Made by a program: the position numbers and the translations under genes. From an uncultured Eubacteriales bacterium (GTDB lineage Bacteria; Bacillota; Clostridia; Oscillospirales; CAG-382): a DNA stretch of 64,000 nt. How positions within the stretch are numbered: position 1 is the first letter of the stretch; each line of letters begins with the position of its first letter. Under the pieces are notes generated by a model. The model did not search any database. It was not told the origin of the DNA and was given only the letters and a program-made list of their open reading frames with translations. The stretch is taken from assembly GCA_934479825.1 (NCBI GenBank), contig CAKSOW010000010.1, positions 1 through 64,000 on the forward strand, given 5' to 3'. Below, piece after piece: positions 16,525-23,420 of the stretch.

Positions 16525-17847
16525 TTATAATATCGGATACCCGGCTTTTTCGTGAGCTTCATAAAGCTCGTCACACATCTTGATGATGTCGTCAATCGAA
16601 AGCTCCGCCGCTGTGTGCGGTTCTAACATCGCCGCATGATAAATGTGCTCTTTTTTGCCGGTCACAGCCGCTTCAATAGTTAATAACTGGCAATTGATGT
16701 TGGTCATGTTCATGGCCGCAAGCTGAACCGGAAGCCGCCCGACATGCGTCGGAGAAATGCCTGAACCGTCCACCAAGCACGGCACTTCCACACATGCATC
16801 CCCCGGCAGATTGTCAATCAACCCGGTGTTGATCACGTTGCCGCCAATCTTGTATGGCTTGTTGGTTACCATCGCTTCCATAATATAAGAACCGTATTCG
16901 TGTGTGCGCGTGTGCTCAATATCACCGCCTCCAAGCAGCTCTTCTTTCTGCTTTTCCCAGTTGGCAATCTGGTTCACACAACGCCGCGGATATTCGTCAA
17001 GCGGAATATTGAACCGGTCGATCAATTCCGGATAGCGTGACTTGATGTAAAAACAGTTGTATTCCGCATTGTGCTCACTGGATTCCGTGCAATAATAGCC
17101 TAATTTGTCAATGTAATCAAACCGCACCATATCTCTGTGCTTTTCCTTGTTCTTTTCCTTGGCCAGACGGCGTATCTCCGGATACATATCCTTTCCGTCC
17201 TTGTCCTTGATTTCCAGCAGCCATGCCATATGGTTGATACCGGCAATCAGCTCACTGCCGATAGAAGCATGACGTTCCGGAATGCCGAGATTGTTAAATA
17301 ATCCGCTTGTACACCCCTGCACACTGTGGCACAGTCCGACTGTTTTTACGTTTGTGTACCGCTGCATATAACCGGAAAGAATGGCCATCGGATTGGTGTA
17401 GTTCAAGAACCATGCGTCCGGGCATACCTCTTCCATGTCGGCCGCGAATCCTTTTAAAACATGGATCGTGCGTAACCCCCGGAAAATGCCGCCGATGCCA
17501 AGCGTGTCGGCAATGGTTTGGCGAAGCCCGTATTTTTTCGGGATTTCAAAATCGATAATTGTGCACGGATCATAAAGCCCGACCTGAATGGCATTGATGA
17601 CAAACTTGGCGCCTCTAAGCGCTGCCTTGCGGTTTTCCACACCAAGATAAGTCTTGATAACAGCACGATCGGCATTGTATTTCTTGTTAATGGCGCGAAT
17701 AACAACTTCGGATTCCGACAAACGATTCTTATCTATGTCATATAACGCAATTTCACATTCACGAAGTGCGTCACAGACAAGTGTATCGCCCAACACATTC
17801 TTGGCAAAAACCGTACTTCCGGCTCCCATAAAAGTAATTTTTAACAT
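16525..17847 (-). CDS. melA: GH4 alpha-galactosidase (MelA-like, NAD+/Mn2+-dependent)
   Basis: A 440-residue cytoplasmic glycosidase that uses NAD+ and a divalent metal in an oxidation-elimination mechanism. ATG 17847 follows AAGGAG and begins at the Rossmann motif MLKITFMGAGSTVF; an earlier in-frame ATG at 17904 lacks support. GH4 landmarks: DIDKNRL, NYTNPMAILSG, the metal-binding Cys in GLCHSVQGC, ELIAGINHMAW and TESSEHNAEY. The residues around CHSVQG and the C-terminus (YHAAMLEPHTAAELSIDDI) follow MelA more closely than alpha-glucosidase AglB or LplD, so alpha-galactosidase is the best guess. It is transcribed alone from a promoter at 17959-17987. Confidence 0.92.
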   Translation of the reverse strand: MLKITFMGAGSTVFAKNVLGDTLVCDALRECEIALYDIDKNRLSESEVVIRAINKKYNADRAVIKTYLGVENRKAALRGAKFVINAIQVGLYDPCTIIDFEIPKKYGLRQTIADTLGIGGIFRGLRTIHVLKGFAADMEEVCPDAWFLNYTNPMAILSGYMQRYTNVKTVGLCHSVQGCTSGLFNNLGIPERHASIGSELIAGINHMAWLLEIKDKDGKDMYPEIRRLAKEKNKEKHRDMVRFDYIDKLGYYCTESSEHNAEYNCFYIKSRYPELIDRFNIPLDEYPRRCVNQIANWEKQKEELLGGGDIEHTRTHEYGSYIMEAMVTNKPYKIGGNVINTGLIDNLPGDACVEVPCLVDGSGISPTHVGRLPVQLAAMNMTNINCQLLTIEAAVTGKKEHIYHAAMLEPHTAAELSIDDIIKMCDELYEAHEKAGYPIL

Positions 17848-17958
17848 ATTTTTCGCTCCTTCTTTGTTGATTCTGCCGAATTTAGCGCATCGCCATTCCG
17901 GCAAATTGATAAAATAGACGGTGAATTCTTAACTTTTGTCATTTTTTCTTACGTTGAA

Positions 17959-17987
17959 ATTGTAGCACATATCCGCCGCTTTGACAA
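17959..17987 (-). promoter_or_regulatory. Promoter of the GH4 gene
   Basis: On the minus strand, TTGTCA (17987-17982) and TACAAT (17964-17959) have a 17-bp spacer, about 110 bp before the ATG. The long leader shows no recognised riboswitch. Confidence 0.72.
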
Positions 17988-18248
17988 TGTGATTTCGTAA
18001 CCGGAGCATGTCAAAATGTATCTTATTTTTCAGCGCATGCTTTCAAGGGCTTTGAAAACGAATGTGACGGTTGCGTGAATTATGAATGAAAGTTTACAGT
18101 CAAGAAACCAATACAACACAAATTGTCGCTATAATAAAGAAAAAGGAGAGAGCCACCCCCTCGCGCGCCATTCCGGTGAACGTTTCACCGGCATAAAAAT
18201 CAATTTTTGCTGTTAAAAAAACAGAAATACAGAAAGGAATATATTTTT
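17988..18248 (+). other. Intergenic leader before the 35-residue peptide
   Basis: No gene is seen. TATAAT lies at 18130-18135 without a good -35. A GGAG word at 18144 has no start codon in reach. There is an 8-bp hairpin CCGGTGAA/TTCACCGG (18173-18180 with 18184-18191). AGAAAGGAAT at 18231-18240 is the ribosome binding site of the downstream peptide. Confidence 0.5.
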
Positions 18249-18356
18249 ATGAAAAAGTATGCTTCTCCCGAAATCGAAATCATCAAGGCAGAAACCCAGG
18301 ATATCATGGTCGGTAGCGACGTTATCATTGATATTAACGATCTGTTCAGCATCTGA
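18249..18356 (+). CDS. Short peptide, 35 residues, unknown function
   Basis: The frame begins with ATG 18249, 8 bases after AGAAAGGA, and reads MKKYASPEIEII followed by an acidic stretch to DLFSI. It has no Cys, no membrane span and no signal peptide. The K-K-Y-x-x-P-E-x-E opening is familiar from many very short Clostridia peptides, some of which resemble leader peptides of modified peptides. No maturation enzyme is nearby, although a secreted subtilase begins 309 bp downstream beyond a terminator. The strong ribosome binding site and following terminator argue that it is expressed. Function not assigned. Confidence 0.68.
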   Translation: MKKYASPEIEIIKAETQDIMVGSDVIIDINDLFSI

Positions 18357-18417
18357 TCGGCTGGATCGGATACATAATCTGAGGTTTACTATCCAATAAA
18401 CAAGCCTAAGAGGCCGC

Positions 18418-18456
18418 AAAGACACAGACTATGGCGACATGGTCTGTGTCTTTATA
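18418..18456 (+). terminator. Terminator after the short peptide
   Basis: A 12-bp perfect stem AAAGACACAGAC/GTCTGTGTCTTT (18418-18429 with 18442-18453) with a 12-nt loop and a short T-rich tail. It makes the peptide a separate transcript. The rest of 18457-18547 shows nothing else. Confidence 0.78.
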
Positions 18457-18547
18457 CTTTTGGGAAGAAAATCAAAAAGAAAACCGGCTCGCAAAAAACG
18501 CAATCCGTCTGTCAAAAAAGTTTGCGGCAGGTTTACGCATATTGTTC

Positions 18548-18576
18548 TTGCAAATATCCCGTTTTTGTGGTATACT
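18548..18576 (+). promoter_or_regulatory. Promoter of the subtilase gene
   Basis: TTGCAA (18548-18553) and TATACT (18571-18576) with a 17-bp spacer, about 90 bp before the ATG. Confidence 0.75.
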
Positions 18577-18664
18577 TACTTTATTCTCCGATGTGCAGTC
18601 CTGACGCAGCCGCTCTGCACAGTAAACGATATGATTAACGGATTTCTGTTTTCCGAGGTATACC

Positions 18665-20206
18665 ATGAAACGAAACATCTTATCTATATGGCTTTATGCG
18701 GCTTTATGCCTGTGTTTTTCCCTCTACGCCTTTGCCGAAACCGACTTTGACGGCTACATTATCCGCTTCAAGGATGCGCAAAGCGCGGAATATGCCAAAG
18801 AACTCCTTGATTCGGCAGCAACGCTCTCTTCGGACAACGAAGAAGATCCTTTGGAACTGGAAACGCTTATTGAATCGGAGTCGCTCTATACGACCGCCAA
18901 CGCGGAGCTTGTTAATATGCTCACCGAGGCAGGACTTGTCGAATACAGCGAACCGGACTACTATATGCAGCTGTACTCCTATGATTACGATGCAGATTCC
19001 GTTTTTTCAAAGCAATGGGCGCACACCGCCGCGAATATTCGGGATGCCTGGGGACTTGGGGTATATGGAAACGATACGATCGTGGCAGTGCTTGATACCG
19101 GGGTTTACGAGCATTCAGATTTTGCAGAAAACCTTTTGCCCGGCGAGAATTGTGTGATACCGGCAGGTGGGACAAGTATAGCGGATCCGACCGACACAAC
19201 GGACAATATCGGTCACGGCACCAAGGTCACCGGTATTATCTGCGCCGCCGCCAACGGAAAAGGCATTGTCGGTGCAGCGCACCGGGCAAAGGTCTTACCG
19301 CTGAAAATAGCCGATTCGACCACGTTCAGCCACAGCAACGCGATAGGGGCTGTCAGAGCGGCGGTTGAACGCGGTGCGGACGTTATCAGTATGAGTTTCG
19401 GGTTTTATCCGTCAGCCAACAGCACTCCAAGCGTATCCTTGCAAAAAGAAATACAATTTGCTCTGAAAAAAGGCGTTATTGTGGTCGCAGCCGCCGGAAA
19501 CGAGGGAGGTGCCAGCAATAAAGATGCCGGAAAATATTCGTATCCGGCAAGCTATGACGGGGTGATCAGCGTTGCCAATCTGATGCAGAACGCGGACGGC
19601 AGTTACGGCCGCTCCTCTTCGTCGCAATACAACGACAAAGTGACCATCATTGCGCCGGGAACGTCCATCTACTCGACGGTTCGGTATGGCAGTTACGACA
19701 CAGGCAGCGGCACGTCGTTTTCCGCACCGTATGTGGCGGCCGTGGCGGCGCTTGCCAAGTCGGTTGACAAGAATCTGACGCCGGAGCATTTCAAAGAGCT
19801 TCTGATTCAGACGGCGGACAAATCGCTTTTGAATGGAGAAGAACGAAGCGATTATTACGGATATGGAATGTTAAATGCCGGAGCACTGATCCAGGCATTG
19901 GCCAAGGAAAAAGGAAAAGGCTTTATTTCGCCGATTGACCGACGGACCGATGGCGGAGTAACGGCGATGATGACCAATTTTGCAGAAGAGACTGACGATT
20001 TTTCATTGGTTGCCGGGCTGTTTTCCGTCACGCGGCCGGTTGGATTTCGCGTGAAAACGGCACATTTGGCAAAGAACGAATCGGCTGAATTTGATCTGAC
20101 GGATCTTGCAGGCACTTCCGGGCAAGCGACAGATTCCGTGACCGGCATTTTGCGGTGTTATATGCTTACCTCTTCGGGAAATCCGGTTTCTGCTGTCCGG
20201 CAATAG
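18665..20206 (+). CDS. Secreted S8-family subtilisin-like serine protease
   Basis: A 513-residue exported protease. The signal peptide is at 1-25 (hydrophobic core ending AFA-E). An I9-like propeptide follows to about 115 (DGYIIRFKDAQ to VEYSEPDYY). The catalytic triad is Asp144 in AVLDTGVYEHSDF, His184 in NIGHGTKVTG and Ser351 in GTSFSAPYVAAV, with the oxyanion Asn279 in AAAGNEGG. A roughly 100-residue C-terminal extension after the catalytic domain is of unknown role. It is monocistronic, between the promoter at 18548 and the terminator at 20282. The propeptide and export suggest self-processing outside the cell; the target is unknown. Confidence 0.95.
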   Translation: MKRNILSIWLYAALCLCFSLYAFAETDFDGYIIRFKDAQSAEYAKELLDSAATLSSDNEEDPLELETLIESESLYTTANAELVNMLTEAGLVEYSEPDYYMQLYSYDYDADSVFSKQWAHTAANIRDAWGLGVYGNDTIVAVLDTGVYEHSDFAENLLPGENCVIPAGGTSIADPTDTTDNIGHGTKVTGIICAAANGKGIVGAAHRAKVLPLKIADSTTFSHSNAIGAVRAAVERGADVISMSFGFYPSANSTPSVSLQKEIQFALKKGVIVVAAAGNEGGASNKDAGKYSYPASYDGVISVANLMQNADGSYGRSSSSQYNDKVTIIAPGTSIYSTVRYGSYDTGSGTSFSAPYVAAVAALAKSVDKNLTPEHFKELLIQTADKSLLNGEERSDYYGYGMLNAGALIQALAKEKGKGFISPIDRRTDGGVTAMMTNFAEETDDFSLVAGLFSVTRPVGFRVKTAHLAKNESAEFDLTDLAGTSGQATDSVTGILRCYMLTSSGNPVSAVRQ

Positions 20207-20281
20207 GCATGAAAGAGAGTTAACCCCCCAAAAAAAATAGACGCGTTTTTTAGAAAAGCTTAGCCCAAACCTTGAAAGTTG

Positions 20282-20322
20282 ACACGCGGCAGTCCCGGGT
20301 TTCATTGCCGCGTGTTTCTTTT
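20282..20322 (+). terminator. Terminator after the subtilase gene
   Basis: A 10-bp stem ACACGCGGCA/TGCCGCGTGT (20282-20291 with 20306-20315), a 14-nt loop and TTCTTTT. Confidence 0.85.
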
Positions 20323-20395
20323 GGCAAAAAGCGGTCTGCCGCCGCTTTTGATGCTTTCCGCAAAAGGTGTCAAAAGCCGAATTTACAAAATTTAT

Positions 20396-20424
20396 TTGAA
20401 AAATTTTTTGCCCCGTTGTATAAT
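20396..20424 (+). promoter_or_regulatory. Promoter of the GS-like/ANTAR unit
   Basis: TTGAAA (20396-20401) and TATAAT (20419-20424), spacer 17 bp. The leader to ATG 20462 is about 30 nt, too short for an ANTAR-bound two-hairpin leader. Confidence 0.85.
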
Positions 20425-20461
20425 AGAAAAAACATTTTATCCGCCGGAAAGGACGATCCGT

Positions 20462-21664
20462 ATGTATTCAAAAACCGACGTTATGGAGTTTATCTCGGAG
20501 AATGACGTAAAATTCATTCGCCTTGCTTTCTGCGATGTGTTCGGTACGCAAAAAAACATCTCTATCCAGCCTTGCCTTCTTGAAGAAGCTTTTGAAACCG
20601 GTATTCCGGTCAATTCCTCCCTTATCGCCGGTTTCGGCGGCAAGACTGCTCCCGATGTCTGCCTCGTCCCCGACCCGACTACGATGTCCGTCCTCCCCTG
20701 GCGTCCTTCAACCGGACGCGTCGTGCGCCTGTTCTGCCATTTGCATACCCCCTCCGGCACGCCTTTTGAACCGGACGCACGCCGTATTTTGCGCGAAACA
20801 GTCAAAAAAATGCGTGAAAGTGCCCTCTCTGTGTATCTCGGTGCAGAATGCGAGTTCTATCTTTTTAAAACCGATGAAAATGGGAATCCCACCGATATTC
20901 CCCTCGACGAGGGCGGTTATTTGGATTTGGCTCCGGCCGACCGCGGCGAAAACGTCCGCCGTGAAATCTGTTTTACGTTGCAGGAAATGAGCATCCAGCC
21001 CGAAAGTTCTCATCATGAAAACGGCCCCGGACAGAATGAAATTGATTTCCGCGCCAGTGATCCCCTTACCAGCGCCGACAACGTGACGACCTTTAAAAAC
21101 GTCGTTCAGACCGTGGCGCAGAAAAACGGTCTGCATGCGCGCTTTGATCCCAAACCGCTTGCGGAAAACGACGGAAACGGCTTACACATCAACATTCGTC
21201 TATCCTCCGCGGACAAAACCGTAAAGGATGCCTTTTTGGCCGGTATCTTACGCCGTATCCGCGAAATGACCCTGTTTCTCAACCCCGATGAATCGTCCTA
21301 TAAGCGGCTTTCCGACTGTGCCTGCACCAAAAGCATTAACTGGGGACATACGCACTCCAATTTGATCCGCGTCATCGGCGACGATTCCGCCGGCCTGTTG
21401 TTTGAGATCTGCTCGCCGGATTGCCTTGCTAACCCGTATATTGCCTATACGCTTGTCTTGAACGCCGGGCTGGAAGGCGTGTGCGGCAGACTTCCGCTGT
21501 CCGAACCGCTTGAAAGCGGCTTTGATAAGGCGCAGAACGTTCCGGGACTGCCGGAAAGCTTAGCGGAAGCAGCCAAAGAGGCATTAGCCAGCGATTTCGT
21601 CAAAAGCGTGTTGCCGGAAAAACTGATCCGTGCCTATGCCGCACGCGCCGGAATCCGCCTGTAA
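20462..21664 (+). CDS. Glutamine-synthetase-like protein (GSI fold) with altered active site
   Basis: A 400-residue protein, somewhat short for GSI (about 440-470). ATG 20462 follows GGAAAGGA. Family landmarks are present: VKFIRLAFCDVFGTQKN, LPWRP, GAECEFYLF, NGPGQNEIDF, NGLHINI and SPDCLANPYIAY. Several catalytic positions differ from classic GSI. The DGSSI loop (Asp50 in enteric GS) reads NSSLI. The NRS segment that carries an active-site Arg reads HTHSN. The R-x-P-D arginine is Cys (EICSPDC). It may therefore be a GS paralogue acting on another amine, or a regulator. An ANTAR regulator follows by 21 bp, a pairing common near clostridial glnA genes. Calling it glnA outright would be unsafe. 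Confidence 0.85.
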   Translation: MYSKTDVMEFISENDVKFIRLAFCDVFGTQKNISIQPCLLEEAFETGIPVNSSLIAGFGGKTAPDVCLVPDPTTMSVLPWRPSTGRVVRLFCHLHTPSGTPFEPDARRILRETVKKMRESALSVYLGAECEFYLFKTDENGNPTDIPLDEGGYLDLAPADRGENVRREICFTLQEMSIQPESSHHENGPGQNEIDFRASDPLTSADNVTTFKNVVQTVAQKNGLHARFDPKPLAENDGNGLHINIRLSSADKTVKDAFLAGILRRIREMTLFLNPDESSYKRLSDCACTKSINWGHTHSNLIRVIGDDSAGLLFEICSPDCLANPYIAYTLVLNAGLEGVCGRLPLSEPLESGFDKAQNVPGLPESLAEAAKEALASDFVKSVLPEKLIRAYAARAGIRL

Positions 21665-21685
21665 ACGTCCGGAGGGAGAGCCAAT

Positions 21686-22273
21686 ATGAACTCCGGAAAA
21701 AACATCTATCGGGTTCTCGTGGTATCCGGCACGCAAAAGGGCATGGATTTTATCGGAGAACTGGCGGACGGCGCGATATTCTGCACGCGCGATACCGCGT
21801 CAAACGGCGCGGAAGCACGCCGGAAGATCATGGAGAACGATTACCACATCGTCATTGTCAACGCCCCCTTGGGCGACGAATTCGGACATGAGCTTGCTTT
21901 AACAGCTGTCGAAAAGGTCGGCACGGGCGTGGTGCTTTTAGTGAAAAATGAATTATACGACGAAATCAGTGTCCGCATGGAAGATTTCGGCGTTTTAACA
22001 GTTGCCAAACCGGTTTCCAGACAGCTTTTTTTCCAGAGCATGAAATTAGTGAGCGCCTCTGTCGGCTTTTGCACAAAATTAGCGGAGGAAAACCGGAAAC
22101 TGCGGCAGAAATTAGCCGAGCAGACCACTGTTTCACGCGCTAAATGCCTGTTGATCGAATTTGCGCATATGACCGAAGAACAGGCGCACAAATATATCGA
22201 AAAGCAAGCCATGGACAGCCGGCTTTCCAAAGCGGAAATCGCGTCGGAAATCGTGCGCACCTATGCGGAATGA
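21686..22273 (+). CDS. ANTAR-domain RNA-binding antiterminator with pseudo-receiver
   Basis: A 195-residue AmiR/NasT-type regulator. Residues 1-120 resemble a receiver, but the phosphorylation site is not an Asp (IVIVNAPLGDEFG, Asn in its place), as in many clostridial members. A short coiled coil (about 122-140, LAEENRKLRQKLAEQ) leads to the ANTAR domain (about 140-190: CLLIEFAHMTEEQAHKYIEK, then SKAEIASEIV). ANTAR proteins bind paired hexaloop hairpins in mRNA leaders and prevent termination, usually in nitrogen genes. It is co-transcribed with the GS-like gene, with GGAGGGAG before its ATG. Confidence 0.93.
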   Translation: MNSGKNIYRVLVVSGTQKGMDFIGELADGAIFCTRDTASNGAEARRKIMENDYHIVIVNAPLGDEFGHELALTAVEKVGTGVVLLVKNELYDEISVRMEDFGVLTVAKPVSRQLFFQSMKLVSASVGFCTKLAEENRKLRQKLAEQTTVSRAKCLLIEFAHMTEEQAHKYIEKQAMDSRLSKAEIASEIVRTYAE

Positions 22274-22300
22274 CCGACAAGACAGAAAAGGACTTTCTCA

Positions 22301-22732
22301 ATGAATCAGAATTATTCGACTGAATTTACCAATATGGTCATGATACGCCGCGCTGACGGCAAGGTTCTCGTCCAAGAACGGGTCAAATATTGGTGCGGTC
22401 TTGCGTTTCCGGGCGGTCATGTTGATCCGGGCGAAAGTTTTGAACAGGCGGCGGTGCGCGAAGTACGCGAGGAGACGGGACTTACTGTTGAAAACCCGGT
22501 ATTTTGCGGCATTATTCATTGGGACAATCCGGGAAAGCGTGAAAAATACATTGTATTTGCCTACCGTGCGGACCAATTTTCGGGGGAACTGATCGATGAA
22601 ACAGAAGAAGGACGCGTATTTTGGCTGTCTCCGGAAGAGTTGAAAGGTGAAAAGCTGCCGCCGAATTTTGAACGCTATCTGCCGGTGTTTTTCGGAAACA
22701 ACGTTCAGGAGGTCTACACAAAATACTGTTGA
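22301..22732 (+). CDS. Nudix hydrolase (MutT/8-oxo-dGTPase-like)
   Basis: A 143-residue hydrolase of nucleoside diphosphate-linked substrates. The Nudix box is complete: GHVDPGESFEQAA followed by REVREETGL, about residues 36-57. Its closest look is to clostridial 8-oxo-dGTP diphosphatases, but Nudix substrate calls from sequence are weak. It starts 28 bp after the ANTAR gene behind AAAGGA and probably shares its transcript. Confidence 0.93.
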   Translation: MNQNYSTEFTNMVMIRRADGKVLVQERVKYWCGLAFPGGHVDPGESFEQAAVREVREETGLTVENPVFCGIIHWDNPGKREKYIVFAYRADQFSGELIDETEEGRVFWLSPEELKGEKLPPNFERYLPVFFGNNVQEVYTKYC

Positions 22733-22755
22733 GATGACAATTTTCGGCAAACCTA

Positions 22756-22785
22756 TTGGAAACTGCTTAACTAATGCGCTATAAT
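22756..22785 (+). promoter_or_regulatory. Promoter of the HELMH protein gene
   Basis: TTGGAA (22756-22761) and TATAAT (22780-22785) with an 18-bp spacer, about 34 bp before an ATG at 22819. Confidence 0.7.
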
Positions 22786-22818
22786 GTATGGCAACACAAC
22801 GAATAGGGTAAAAATAAA

Positions 22819-23282
22819 ATGATAAATCGAGAAAATACACAAATTATTTTGATAAATGGGTAAAAAAACTGCGTCTCATTCCAACTTGGGATATACGTTT
22901 GGAATGGGTTGAAAATCCTGCGTGGTCCAAGACCGGTGATTTTAAAATCGACTGCGAAGATAAAAAAGCCATTATTCTGCTAAACGCTACCAATCCCACG
23001 CAGGAGAATATGGAAGAAGTGATCGTTCACGAACTAATGCACTTAAAGCTATACCCTTTGGATCAGGTAACGGAAGCGCTGATTACCAGTAGTTTTAAAG
23101 AAGGAACCCCCGGCTACAACTTGGCGTATCACGGATTCTTCACTACTTTGGAGCAAACCGTAGAAGAACTGACAAAATGTTTTTTGCTGGAATTTGGAGA
23201 AAATAAGAACTTATCATTCGGACGGTGCCGAAAAACAAAGCCTTTTACAGAATTATATGACGGCTTGAACAATATTGAATGA
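22819..23282 (+). pseudogene. Small HExxH putative metal-binding protein, apparently frameshifted at its start
   Basis: The main frame runs to 23282 and contains VIVHELMHLKLYP, a zinc-metallopeptidase-like HExxH, with a second acidic stretch in TLEQTVEELTK. The only start in the long frame is a TTG at 22899 without a ribosome binding site. Coding-like sequence continues upstream in that frame (reading YFDKWVKKLRLIPTWDIRL) with no start codon before a stop at 22815. The promoter and an ATG at 22819 are in the -1 frame. One missing A in the run at 22831-22834 would join ATG 22819 to the main frame and give a protein of about 155 residues. Either a real frameshift or a sequencing error. Function unknown. 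Confidence 0.65.
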
Positions 23283-23362
23283 GATCCACGATAAATACAG
23301 AAAATCTATAATGCTTTCGGTAAATCCGCTCCGCCAAAAGAGTGAGTTTCCGATAATCAAAG

Positions 23363-23399
23363 AAAATTCCGCAAGCCTTTTCGAGTCTTGCGGAATTTT
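23363..23399. terminator. Bidirectional terminator
   Basis: A perfect 13-bp stem AAAATTCCGCAAG/CTTGCGGAATTTT (23363-23375 with 23387-23399) lies between the convergent HELMH and GH99-like genes. Its A/T-rich ends give T-runs on both strands. Confidence 0.85.
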
Positions 23400-23420
23400 A
23401 CTTGTTGATGTGTTGCAGAA

